From assembly GCA_013398175.1 (NCBI GenBank), contig VZRZ01006174.1, positions 1 to 64,000 of the forward strand: a stretch of DNA of 64,000 nt, in the 5' to 3' direction. This document shows positions 51,201-63,343 of this stretch, piece by piece (within the stretch, counting starts at the first letter, position 1; each line of letters opens with the position of its first letter). The notes under the pieces are model-generated. The model saw only the letters and a program-made list of their open reading frames with translations, did not search any database and was not told the DNA's origin. The stretch comes from Climacteris rufus (taxonomy: Eukaryota; Chordata; Aves; Passeriformes; Climacteridae). The translations under genes and the position numbers were made by a program.

Positions 51201-54200
51201 GTAATTTTGTTTTTGGTGGGGTCTTTTAACATATGTAGCAACAGACTGAGGGAGGAAAATTTCAAAATAAAAGATGTTCACTCATCAAAAGCTTCTGTAG
51301 TACTCAGAAGTGGTACAGAGACACTCTAGTCCCTAATACAAATAATTTGTGCACAGTGTACAAGAGATTTCCGAAGAGTACTGGTCAGTGCACTGATGCA
51401 CTGCATACAGTAGCTGCAGACCAAAACACTGTGAGGTAAGCATGGGTTTATCTTTAGAAGATATTTACTAAAGTTGGGTTTAAAAAGAAGTGTTTTGCAT
51501 CAGTCATGGGAAACATCTTCAACAGCTGACGTGTATTAAGATTCCCAGTATTTGGGCAGAACAGAACCAATGGGTTTCCTATTCTGCTAAAGAAAGACAT
51601 AGGTCTGGGGAATACATTGTGGGCTGACATGAGCATTTCACCCCTTCTAAGTGAAAAAAAAAAAAAAATAATGTTGTGTGGAGCCCTAGGGCCAAGGTTC
51701 CCTTGGCTGCCAACTGAAGCACTGTCTGGCTGTACTGCATGGCAAAGGTGAGCTGATCCCTGCAGGTGGGAAGGCAGGCAGGGGAGCTGGAAAGTGGTTA
51801 TCAGCAAGCTCTGCCTCTGAGTACTGACATCCTGTCAGAAACAGGAGTTGTTACTGGGTTTGCTGAAATGGGGAAAAAATTTGAGTGGGAGAGCTTTTTG
51901 AACTTATTAAAAGCTCCTCAGACCCTCTTCTTTCATCATCCTGCTGAGCTGCTGAAGTAGGATGTTGATGGTGGGGCCAGACTTACAGGATCAAGCTAAC
52001 TGAGGAGGACTTTTAAGAACCTTCAAAAGGACTTATATATCATTCTGTATTTGGACTTAGAGATATTGGGGAGTCATAGCTACGGAGGAAATCTGTATTG
52101 CACTAGCCAGGAATGCTAAGGCTAACGCACTCAAACAAGGCTGTATGGTGGTGATAACAGTAAACTGATTTGTAGTTAATTTGCACTGAATAAAAGTGGG
52201 GAAAAGGAGAATTTGCAGAAATTATGTGACATGCTCATTCAATGTAGGCTTTTCTCCCACATTAAATACTGCTTTTGCTGACTTTGTGGATGTGTTCCCA
52301 ATTCAGTCAGAGAGCAAAAATGCCTGTTACAGGGAAGGAAGCCTTACTCAGTAGACAGGAGTGAGGAGTGACCGTGTTCAGCTGTATTTCACAGAAGAGG
52401 AGTTCCCCTTTGACCTTTCCATAAGGCCAAGTGGAAACACTGAGTATCTCTGTGCCAAAGGAGAGAAGCAGAGCTCGAACTTATAGTCCTAAATCCCTTT
52501 TGAGGAATCAACCACTGTCTGCTTTTCGTGTTCCTTCTGAGTCAAGTTGTGGTTGTGGAAGAGGGAGTAAGAAGTAGTAGGGAAAATAGGCGTGAAGGAA
52601 AAGGGATATCTGGATGTTCACATAGAGGAAAGACAGAGAACATCAAGTAGAGAGCAGGAGGGAACTATAGGTTGCTGAAATGTCTGAGGAAAGAAAGTAA
52701 GTATGAGACATAAGAACAAAGGAGAAAATGTCAGGTTTATGTACCCACATATAGGAAGTAGATTCAATATTAAATAACACTATTTAAAAAAATATTTCCT
52801 CCATATCCTAATGATGTCCTTTAAATGGAGAAGCTAAGGATATACTACTGTATGGGTTTAAAACCTCTGCAAGATTTCTATTTCTTCAAGCGGTCTTATT
52901 CCCTTTAGGCTGTGCTTTTCTTAAAACTCATCTCGTTCAATTTGAGTGAAGTACTGGTGTTGTGATCTGTTTGTGTGTGTTGAGTTGGATCTCTTAGGCT
53001 GTACCTATCCTATTTGAATGAAAAAAATTATGAAATACTGGTATTTATGAAAGCTGACTATTTTGCTAATCTTAGCACTCTTTGTGCTGTTATGCCTTTT
53101 TGGCTATGGAGCAGTCTTCAGGAAACCATGTCCATCATTAAGACCTCAAAGTCTCTCTGCAGGATACCTCAGTGGAAGTGGTGGGTAATAAATTGCTGTA
53201 TGTGCTTGGACATGCAAGTTTCAATTTAGCTTTTTGATGGTGGTGGAGGACAAGGCATGCTTTTGTACTTTGTACAATGTACTTCTGAGACTGAATTAGC
53301 AGGCTTCTTTTTTTTCTAGTCTAAAATTGGATAGTTATTCTTGTAAACAATCCCCAGATGGTCGCTAATGCAGTTACATTTTCTTTTCTGTGTTGCAAGC
53401 CTGGGATTTTCAAAAAGGACTTAAAAAGTAAGTTTAGCCCTTTGTCAGCAAGGTTGTACTTTGGGAGATTTCAGACTCTGACACCCGTAGGCAGAAGGAA
53501 AGAGAACACTAGGTTATTCCTTTTATTTATATCCTTGACAGCTCTCTCCACAGTTGTGGACAATGTGAAGATATGTAAACAGGGCTCAGCTGGCCAGGCA
53601 CGTGTCCAGTGCTCTAGTGGGCATTTTCACGTGTTCTGCAGTCCGCTGCCTACACTTCGGCTATGGCTCAGAAAGCCCAGCTTTCCAGTAATCTCTTTGT
53701 CCCACACTAATGACTTGTATACCTCGTATCAGAATGCATTAAGGAAATCCCTATGAGTCACCAGAGCTATGGATTCCTTCCACAGCACACACAATTCGTA
53801 TGAGATCATATGTAAAGCATCATCTTAAACCCATATATTGAAGACTTGGAAGAAGAAAAATTAAAAGTATCCTTTTTTTTTGCTTGTGTTCAGATGATTT
53901 TTCTTTGATTCTTAGAACAATCAGACTTGGCTATTAAACAATTTTACCTTGAGTTTTTAACCTTGAAAATTACACGAAAACATTAGCCAGTGCCAAGCCA
54001 TTTCCAAAAAGTTCAATATTTCCTGTATTACTGCAGTGAAATGATAAGTCCAGTTGCTACTGATAGAAAAGTTGAAGAAAAAAGCAAAACATTTATGGAG
54101 GAGATATTTTTTGGTCAGTTGTATCTCATGATGTTAAGATGGCAACATGGGTAGCAAAAGGGTAGCAGTACTGCTCAGCCGGTGGTGTAAACTGGAGTGG

Positions 54201-54290
54201 CCTTGCAGCTGTGCAAGGTGAATGCAAAGGTCAGAGTTGTCCCTTTAGCAGAGCACCCATCTTGCATCCTGCTGCAAGCACCCTCCCTTC
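48208..54290. other. Intronic stretch, no convincing gene
   Basis: The first 200 bp are rich in ATTAAC words (near 48230-48310). The patch 48800-49450 is richer in GC and carries a 171-codon - strand open frame (48814-49329). Its sequence has no domain and several other frames overlap it, so it is not called. An A15 run lies at 51654-51668. The remainder is AT-rich unique sequence. Confidence 0.5.
51654..51668. repeat. A15 homopolymer
   Basis: Fifteen consecutive A residues in the intron. No retrocopy body is recognisable beside it. Confidence 0.9.
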
Positions 54291-54465
54291 ACAGAATCGT
54301 TAAGGTTGAAAAAGACCTCCAAGATCATTGAGTCCAACCTTTGACCAATTATGACTCTGTCAACTAGAGCATAGCACTTAGTGCCATGTTGTTTCTTGAA
54401 CACATCCAGGGATGGTGACTCCACCACCTTGCTGGGCAGCTGTTCCAGTGCTTTTCCCTATCTTC
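54291..54465 (-). mobile_element. CR1 LINE 3' fragment, - strand
   Basis: On the + strand this reads ACAGAATCGTTAAGGTTGAA...GACCTCCAAGATCATTGAGTCCAACC, then ...CATCCAGGGATGGTGACTCC...CACCTTGCTGGGCAGC-TGTTCCAGTGC. That is the reverse complement of a CR1 3' UTR. It is 5'-truncated near 54465 and carries no coding sequence. Confidence 0.9.
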
Positions 54466-57400
54466 CTGTATCTCATACTTCCTTCCATAGTGTTAGTCTC
54501 TGTAATCAGAAAAATTTCCATGGACAATTGCATGTCCCCATGGGTGAGTCTCTGAAATTGCTTGTTGTGCTCTCTATGACACTAATTATCAAATGAATGT
54601 AAAGGAAACCTGGTTTGGGCTGAGGAGTACTCTATGAGCTACAAGGTAAATTTATTACTGTTGAATAATAAGAAGAATTTGGCTTTCCTAGTTCATACTA
54701 AAAGGAGTGTGCATTTTTGTATATTTTTCTCAAACTCATCGGAAGAGACTAGAATTCCAGACACTGACATGACAAGCTCTAATGAGGAAAGTAGAGCTAG
54801 AAAAACTGAAATATCAGAGTTCATGCTGTGCTCAGCAGAGGCTGACACAAGTCTAACATATTGATACACATAATTAAGTGTGGGTTTCCCTGACAAGTAG
54901 AAAGGGAATTTTAATAGTTTAAGAAGTCCCTAAAGCTATCTGACCATCTTTGGCTTTCTGTTTGATCTGATGATTGGAGAACATAAGGTGCTGTAAAGGA
55001 AGAGCTACCAGCAATTCCCAAGCTCAAGGTCCCTTCCATTGCCCAGCCTTGTGATTTGATCTCAGTATGAATATTTCTCATTTGATCTGCTGCTTCTTCA
55101 GTTTATCATTTGGTGCCTGGACCTCAGTTGGGCTTAAAATATTTAGAGACTGCCTACAGATGGTGGATAATTTAATGTGCAACTGCTTAATGTAATTGGT
55201 TTTCAGAGAGGAAAACCCCAGGATTTAAAATTATGAGCAAATATTGGGATAGAGCTCCCATACTGAGAAAATGCCATTGTTAAACATTTATCAATAGATT
55301 CTCTTGCACAGAACATTAATGACAGTTCAAGCTGTCCTTAGATGGATTCTCATCCTTCTGGAGTTACACAGCATTGCACAGTGTGGCAAGCTATGCTTCA
55401 GCTGTAAAAATTATTCATAATGCATAAATATTCTTTTAATGTTTTGCCCTAAAGTGCATCCCATACTTTCTGTAGTGGTGAATTTATTTTGTAGATGCTG
55501 CATCTTTTGTGGAATTTTAGGTTGGGATATCATATTATTATTATTTTCTGTAGTATCTCTTCTGTATAATTAAAAGTAACGGCTTCTAATGAGTCCCTGA
55601 CCAGCTTCAAGCCCCTGGAATGAACCTAAACAAATGCAAACACTTTATATTCCATACTTCTTACTATACGTATTCTTCCTTTGTCACATCCTGTTCTACC
55701 AGGGAAGAATGGCAGGCCAAAAACTGAAATACACTTGCTGTAACATGTCTTGTTAGACTTTGTGAAAGATACTTTCTGGCAGGTGGGAATGCAATGGAGC
55801 TTTAATAGTTTTTCTGCCCATAATCTGATACTATACAATTACATGTATTAACTATAAAACATTACTTTTACTAGGGTAATTCAGTTTTGTCAGAATACTG
55901 CAGTTGCTGGTCCATTTGACCACCAGCAATAACCTCAGAAATAAGTATGATAGACAATTACTGTGTTTCTAGTGGAGTGAATAAAAAAAAGAAAGAGAAA
56001 ATCAGTAATGAAAAAACATTTGCATGTTTGATTTTATTCCCATATTTCCACTGGGCAAGCAATTGCATCTGTCTCTACAATTTTTCACATACCACACCAA
56101 CTTACGGTAGTTGCAGAAATAATTTTGTTGGCTGCATTGATTCTTATCTATGTGCTTTCATGAAAAGATCAGTGGTGATCATTGAAGTTATATTCCGTTC
56201 AGGAATATGTCTTCAGAATGTAACTGGCAGCAGAAGTAAACCCAGCGAAAGACAAATAGAAAGAGAAAGAAAACAGTAAAATAATTTACCCATTCCGGCC
56301 CAGAAGTATTTAGGTATGATAGATTACTTTTCTCCTTGTGTTTGGGACAAAGAATAGCTCCAGCTATGTTGCATTTTATTGCAAACATATCTTTGCACAA
56401 AACCTGTACAAATGTATGTGGAACGTTCAAAAGATTTCAAACAACCTATTCATTCCCTCCTCGTCATTGGTTGTATGAATTGCAAGCACCCTTGACAGAA
56501 ACTGCTATGATAGTTACTGCAAATAGAATTACTTGGAATAATTCAAAAGGGTTTTAAAAAGTCCTGCCTACCAAGTGAAATCAGCTAATGACACTTTTCT
56601 GATTATGCTTTAGTTCTTTCTGTTTCCAAAGCTTTTTAAATTCTACTAAGCTTTTTTGAACTAAATGCATTTTAAATTGTATTCATCTGGGTGACAAGCA
56701 TACCTGTTTTGTTCTTGCTTTTGCTCAAGTTAATCTCAACATGTTTTTTTGGTGGGGGCAGAGGGAGAGGTAGAAATCTGTGATTATTCCTGAACAACAT
56801 GCATTGCTTGACACATGATAAATACTGTGGTTGAGTGTCCTTAACTTTCAGGGAGAATGCATTCATCTAAATAAATAGAAATTAGAATTGCCCAAGTTTT
56901 TATAAATATAAATGAATACATGAATATATCTACTGGGAAAATATATTGTTATAGATCACTCCTCTTTATGGTAAAGTCCATGAAGGAGGCTGTTTCAAAA
57001 AACTTCATATGTTGAAACTTTTCCATAACATCAGGTCTAGCAGAGGTGGTTTGTAGCTGGCAGAGCTGTCAAGGTGTCACCTTGCTCAGCTGCTCTGAAC
57101 ATTGAATGGGGCATCTCACATCTCCCCAGGCATTACTGAGTCTTAACGTGTCAGATCTTCACAAGATGATTTAATGTTGGTTTATTCTTAAATTAATGAA
57201 ACAAGGTACTTAATAATGGCATGCGTGATCTATCTAGTTTTTGTCATAGGTGGAAGGATAAAAATGTCACAGGAGGAAGTTGAACATAAGATGTCTTAAT
57301 AGTCATGGGTAGCCACAGTGAGTGGGATTGTGAAATTCAATGGAAGACATGTAACTGTTTACAGAATTGTTCTAAACTGTGTATGTAGGACAGTTGAATT

Positions 57401-60400
57401 AATCTGCCAAGCTTGCTTTATTATAGGCTGTGAAGAGAAATGGGCAGTTCCAGGGTGCATTTCATCTTTTTCTATAGTTAGTAACAATAGAGGACATTTT
57501 AAGTATTGTTTGCTATAGAGTAAGAGGTTTTTGAATTTTATCAAACTCTTTTGAATCTTGAATGTCCTCCCTGAATTACTTTGGCATTACCATGTTGCAG
57601 GCTGACACATTTTTCAGAAGCAAAAGCAAACTAACATGATGCTCTGGCTGAAGGCAATTTAAAAATGTCACTAACAACTAAAGTATGGTGAGCCCAGCTC
57701 TCCTCCAGCAACTGTTCAATATCTAGGCCCTGACGATTCATTTCACTGCTGTGAATTTTTTGTACTCACAAGGAACTCTTTCTTGCTGTACAGAAGAGGG
57801 AATAAAAATCTTGAAAAGGCAGGGCCATTAATGATTAATGAAAGAAATTTAAAATTCAAAAAATCATCAAGTTGAAAACATGTTTCCACAGTCGAATTTT
57901 ATTCTAAGTACTTTTACCCCTTTTCAAACTGTTTTAGTTGGTGGTAAAATGCCAGTTGATATTGAGTAGTCATTACCATAGTTTATTGACTTCAATTTTT
58001 TAGTTGCAGTTATTACTATTTTTAATGTGCTATTGATAATATTCCTCAAAAAAATGCTCAGTGATGAGAGAAAGGAAAAGAGAAATAAAGTGCTGGTTGA
58101 TATGTTCAAGTTAGTCGTGATAGGACTGAGTGGGTAGTGAAACTGAAGATGTGAGTGATTTAAACCCATTACTCTGGGTGACGGTACAGTATAGTTACTG
58201 CTGCAAGCATAACTCATAATATCTAATGTTTAAAATAGCTGGTGATTCCTTTATCAGGACTTTTTTCTCATGATTTCGCTGTCTAGTATTTTGTTCCCAA
58301 ATCATGCTTTCAGCTGGAAGACTGTATAAAGGAAGGTGGCATTTGAAATGGCCAGCTGATGCTTTACATTGACAAATGTAGCATGCAAATAGGTTTGAAA
58401 GCTCAGTAAAAGTGTTTTAGTGAACTCTTGCCTAAAACTCAGATAGCATGTAATGAAAGGAAAAGCATACTAAAATCTGCCTGCTGTGATGAAGATTCTC
58501 TACTGGAAGAGCACAGCTAGGTCATGTTGTTTCCTCTGTAATCCTCAGCACAACTCTGCTATGTGTTTTAGGTTTGGATGCTGGCACTGCACCCACGAAA
58601 CAGATCCATAATAATGGTCCTCTGTGAATAGTCCTGGATTCAGAAGTAGAGGGTGGCTTTTGTTTTCATTGTATGAGGAGCTGAAAGTGGTTTACCACTT
58701 GGCTGAAATGAATGGAAATGTACATTAGCTGCCTTTGACACTCGTGAAGTTGTCCACACTTTCTCCATAAGGGAGTAAATGCTGTTTTGTAGTAATACTT
58801 GGTGCGTGTCCCGTACTGATGTCGTTTCCCCTTTGAAGAACTGCCACAGTCACACTTCTGGACAGTCAGTTCTGAAAGTACCTGCTTCATCCTCTCTAAT
58901 CCTTTGGTAAGGGGAGATCTTTAGACACAGATTTTAAATCAGCTAGGAGATGTATACAAAAAGATCCAGGAAAAACAGACTCTTCCTGACTGGTGATTTT
59001 GGCTTGAATGTATCTTGAAGGACTAGGTGCTCTGCTTAGCTATTAGCAATGGTTTATCAGGTTTTTTTTTTTTTGCTTTGTTTTTGTTTTTCTCCAAATT
59101 GTTTTATTTTTTTTAAGCATGCAGAGTAATTTTCTGATGCCAGTGACTGAATAATAGAATGAGATGAAGCCACCACTGACTTAGATTAAAGGACTGAGGG
59201 ATCACTAGTAGTTTCAGCAGTAGTTCAGTATCAGGTTTATTGATAGGTTGTAAGTAAGTAGGAGTAAGTAACTAAAACTGGATATTGTTGTAAAACCTCA
59301 CACCAGGAATTTTTGTTTCAAACATTTAATAGATAGTTTAAGGTTTAAAAATAATAAAAATAAGGCTTCTATGAATTCATCTGTATAATAATTTCAAAGA
59401 CTTCAAGTCTGTCACCCACTAGAAGCTGAGTTTATCAGCAGGTTGTAGGTTAAGGGGAGGCAGTGGCGAAACCATAGAGCAGGAAAGAATAGACAAATTA
59501 TTCAATGAACAGTCAAACATGAATTCTATTAACAATGGTCAGTGAATGTGACAGCTGTTGTTGAAGAACCAATTCAAATGTGGTTATATAATCAATTTTT
59601 TTTTCCCCAAAAGAGAAGGAAATACACTATTAGCACTTAAAATATGCCACTTAAATCCAATGTAAATGTTACAGGTAATGTATTTAATTTTGAAAACTTA
59701 GATTGATAAATCTAGAATGAGAAATAAAACTCCTTCTTTAGAGGTCTCTTTCAAAATGCAAACTTATGTCTTAGGGGACCAGTGGAACTTAAAGTAGAAA
59801 TACAGTCTGTATTTAAGGAGTTTTAAAAACACACATTACTGAATTGATAGAGCATAACAGTTCCCTTGCTCAGGCAACATTATGCTCCATCTTGTAAAAT
59901 GTATTTGGGGACATGTAAAATGCTGTATTAAACCTACAGTCCATAACCAGAGCTGTTGCATTTTAATGTATATATTTTTCATTCATGGATTATTGAACCA
60001 CTAAATCCAAAGAATTTGATCTCATGCCAAAAATTTCCTTGAGTCTCATTCTGAGTCATTTCACTTCCTATATAACTGGAGCATAACCCAAATCCTCGAA
60101 TTTTAAAGCTATTTTTCAGAGCTCCTTTGTATACAAATGTACATTTGAAAACAGGCAAGGCAGGAAGTTACTGTTTACTTTTGCATAAAATGCTTTCAAA
60201 AAGGAAGGCCATGAAATATTTCTGGGTGGAAGATCCGCAATTTTGAGGAGAAAATTCTTGAATGTAGTGTTGTTTATCACCATGAGTAATATATACAAAA
60301 AGATATAAGGAAAATAATTATATATTTCATTACAAGAACCTTTATTTTTCTCAAAACTTAAGGTTGGCTTGCTATTTAGAAAGTGTCTTTTTCCTTACTG

Positions 60401-60984
60401 TTACATGGCATGTTGTTCTTTCCTGCTAGTGAAAAGTTGGCAGATGTTATAAAACAGCGGTGATTTAAGCATACTAGTCTGCCCAGTGATTTCAGGGCAT
60501 TATGTTTGGACTATATTTGCCTTCTGTTTTCTTCCACTGTTTTTAGAAATAACTCTAGGGAAGAAGTTGAACTGCAAAGAACTGAAAAACAGGAAAGTAG
60601 CATCTCTTCTCTGTATTTTCCAGGGCTCCAAATAAGTGATATCCGTAGTATATGAAGTAACTCTATTGATCTGGAACATCTCATTGCTGTGGTTGAGCCA
60701 ACAATTTTCCTACAAACACTTATCTAGGATTTGTTGTTCTTCTCATGCCTGAAGAGAAAGAGGAACTGAGAAAGTTAATGGGTATAAGTCTGTGGTCGAG
60801 GCTTCAAGATTTTCAATGCCAAAGTATCAGTCTAAAAGATTTCTCACTGGTGTTGATTTTATAAACACTATTGATGAAATAACTTTCAGCAAAGCAACAA
60901 TGCCATAATATTTGTGAAATGGAACACTAGGGAGCAAAATGAGTAAAATCACAAAGGTTGCCTTTATTTTTTTATATCTGTGTT

Positions 60985-61006
60985 AAAAAAAAAAAAAAAA
61001 AAAAAA
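60985..61006. repeat. A22 homopolymer
   Basis: Twenty-two consecutive A residues. No poly(A) signal or recognisable retrocopy precedes it. It is probably length-variable. Confidence 0.95.
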
Positions 61007-61768
61007 GACTGGTTTAGAGAGTAATACAGCAAGTTTAGAAATGGAGTGATATGTGCTCTAGATATACATAACTGTATTATTACAGGCCAAAAATCTTTTG
61101 TCTGTAAAGAGATAAAGATGTTTCAAACACTTTCTGTAAGAAAGGGAATTTATACAAGGCAAGTTTTATAAGAACAATTTATCCTTTAGTTTTACTTGGT
61201 GTGTCTTTGTTATGCTAGGAATAATGATTTCCATGAAACATAAGCTCTAACTTTTTCTGTGGTCCTCCCTCTCCTTTTCTTTTCTGTTCTCCTCAGTTGT
61301 TTTTATAACAACATCTCAGATTATTTATTCTGATGCATTTCCATGTGTAAAAAATTTGTTGAAGAAGACGAATACAGCCAAGATACATAAGAGTTTATTT
61401 TGTTTGGTTTTGACTGAGAAATAATTGTGCCAGCCCTTAGGAATTGAACTGTGTTTTCAGGCTGTAGAAGTCTGCACTGTCTATGCATATGTGCAGGCAA
61501 TGACCAGACTCTTTGAATTCCTTACATTTGCTTCAAATCCCTTTTATTAGTTTGTACTAATGAAGAAACACTGTTCAGAACATAATGGTTGCACTGCGGC
61601 CTTCTACTGTAACATCTAATATGACACTGAGTGTTTACCACATCACCTGTTGCCTGATGCTGCTAAATTTGGCTCTCAGCAGAATGAATTTAGGAACTCC
61701 ATTCAGATCGCTTTCTTGAAGACTATTTTATGCTTTGAGACATGAATTAAGCACCTATTATTAATATA

Positions 61769-61839
61769 GGTTAATATATTCATCATATTATATATTCATA
61801 ATAGATTAATATATTCATAATAGATTAATATATTCATAA
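61769..61839. repeat. 19-bp AT-rich tandem repeat
   Basis: The unit TAGATTAATATATTCATAA is present in two perfect tandem copies (61802-61820 and 61821-61839). A partial copy precedes them at 61791-61801, with further diverged TTAATATATTCAT words back to 61769. Confidence 0.9.
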
Positions 61840-62746
61840 GTTTTACCATTTTAAATAAGAAAATAATTCCCCGTGTAAGTTAACATAAATGTTACTTAAA
61901 TTTTCTTACTCCAAAATATTCTTCAAAATAAGTGAGTGTTGCTTACAGATATTGTCTTCTGTACACTGCTGAACCACTTACTTAAGATGACTTAATGGAA
62001 AACCACCCTTGGTTTTTTTCCTAAGAGAATAATAACGTATTTTAAATAATGATTCAGTTCTTTAGGTTTGTTTCTACTAATAATGTTGAGGTCTTTTCTA
62101 CAAAGTTTACCATCCTTGTAACCTTTCTCCTTCTCTGTATGTATATCATATACAGGTAATTTTTTAAATGTAATTTTTTTCCATCAGATAGCTTTTGCTG
62201 TTTAATACATAGCCTTCAAGTTCTTAAATCATGCATAATGAGCTATTAAAACTGGAAAATGAAGAACCTATGACAGAGAAAGCTTGAAAAATAGTTTAAA
62301 AATGGGAACACACATGTTCATGCACATAAATAAAACAATGAAATGGAAATAATTCACACTTGTCAAATTTCAAGAGTCACAGTCATCAAAACTGACCTTT
62401 TCATTTTCTATAATAATAGTAAGAATTCCTCCGTTTTCTTTCCCCCTCCTTTTTTTTTTTTCTTTTGACTTCACTTGTTTCTATTAGAGCTAGAATAAAA
62501 AAATAATTTGTTACATTTACATGTCAAGAATCATGGCATCTGGAGCAAGGCTGAATGCATTATTTTTTAGTGAGAGTGTGATATAATAAGGCTTGACTGA
62601 CATTATACACAATCTGAGACACTTCCTGATCAGCTGATTTAATTAAAACAAGATATTTGGTTCTGCACAATGCCTGTGCATAATCTATTTTAAGCCCTTC
62701 AAACATGTGAATATATATTATAAAACATTATTAGATTGGCTTGAAT

Positions 62747-63109
62747 GACTTGTATTACCGGTTATTACCAGTTATTCGCCGCTTATTACGGCTTATCAGC
62801 CGAAGACGCAGAAATAATGAGAGTCGGAGTCCGAGTCGTGTTCAGAGCAAAGGGCGGAAGGGGGAGAACCCACCTTCGTTTAATTCTTATATACACTTTT
62901 AGAAATCACAGTTCATTGGAGAAAATTAACACTTCTGTCTTTAACTACAGTGGTTAAAAGAAATGTCCATCAAAAGATCTGTGTCCATGGGAAAGGAATG
63001 TAAAAAGATAATTTTTACAACAAGATAGCTATGTTTATAGAATCTCGTCCTTGAAACTGTCTAACACAGAGAGCTAGCTATTTTTAACAGTAAAAATGGG
63101 CAACAGACT
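62747..63109 (-). mobile_element. Solo LTR, - strand (LTR 62751-63105), inserted at the acceptor of a GRM8 coding exon
   Basis: The 355-bp unit runs TGTATTACCGG ... GGGCAACA, with GACT directly on both sides (62747-62750 and 63106-63109). On the - strand it has a TATA box TATATAAG (complement of 62886-62893). It is homologous to the LTR at 19819-20132 over its U3 half, with identical terminal GGGCAACA. The R/U5 side (62751-62880) is rich in CpG (CCGG, TTCGCCGC, TACGG, GCCG, GACG, GTCGG), unlike the neighbouring intron, which suggests limited decay and so a fairly young insertion. It ends 21 bp before the exon at 63127. Its - strand promoter would point away from the exon, into the intron. No internal viral genes are present. 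Confidence 0.82.
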
Positions 63110-63126
63110 TGTCATTCTGTTTTCAG

Positions 63127-63343
63127 ATACCTCAAATCAGCTATGCATCTACAGCTCCAGAACTGAGCGATAACACCAGGTATGACTTCTTCTCTCGAGT
63201 GGTCCCACCAGACTCCTACCAGGCACAGGCCATGGTTGACATTGTGACGGCCCTTGGGTGGAACTATGTCTCAACACTGGCTTCCGAAGGCAACTATGGA
63301 GAGAGCGGTGTGGAGGCATTCACCCAGATCTCCAGAGAAACTG
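63127..63343 (+). CDS. GRM8: GRM8, second coding segment (residues 171-242 plus first base of codon 243)
   Basis: The exon continues the glutamate-binding domain of metabotropic glutamate receptor 8. It opens IPQISYASTAPELSDN directly after LRLFK of the previous exon, and ends GVEAFTQISRET plus the first G of a Gly codon. It is 217 nt long with phase 0 start and phase 1 end. The acceptor is TTCTGTTTTCAG (AG 63125-63126) and the donor is CTG|GTGAGT (GT 63344-63345). Binding-pocket residues visible by equivalence with group III receptors are Ala177 and Thr179 in YASTAP (alpha-amino/carboxylate contacts) and Tyr227 in EGNYGESG. The sequence is intact. The upstream acceptor context is unusual because an LTR ends 21 bp before the exon. 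The flanking reading frames that overrun the donor are intronic. Confidence 0.95.

Larger units (their letters stand above)
54466..62746. other. Intronic stretch, no gene seen
   Basis: AT-rich unique sequence. It holds T runs (59070-59082 and 62448-62461), an A22 run (60985-61006), a 19-bp tandem repeat (61769-61839) and a short inverted repeat GTTTCAA/TTGAAAC at 56992-57018. A second, weaker CAG|GTAATT after a pyrimidine tract lies at 62155|62156. Open frames do not exceed about 110 codons and lack features. Confidence 0.5.
5756..63126 (+). other. GRM8: GRM8 intron of 57,371 bp between the first two coding exons
   Basis: The intron runs from GTAAGT at 5756 to CAG at 63124-63126. It separates residue Lys170 from Ile171, so it is a phase 0 intron. 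Its content is four solo LTRs, three CR1 fragments, one probable decayed LINE, microsatellites and short tandem duplications (all listed separately), and otherwise AT-rich unique sequence. No nested gene on either strand was recognised. Long introns are typical of this gene family in vertebrates. The 3' end is unusual because an LTR ends 21 bp before the following exon. Confidence 0.93.

Noticed and set aside
60985..61006. A22 run as the tail of a processed pseudogene
   Set aside because: No poly(A) signal, no recognisable coding body upstream and no target-site duplication were found. It is better read as a plain homopolymer.
5756..63126. A microRNA such as the one hosted by mammalian GRM8 (MIR592)
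   Set aside because: I did not recognise its mature sequence or a suitable hairpin here. As I recall, the mammalian miRNA lies in a different, more 3' intron of the gene.
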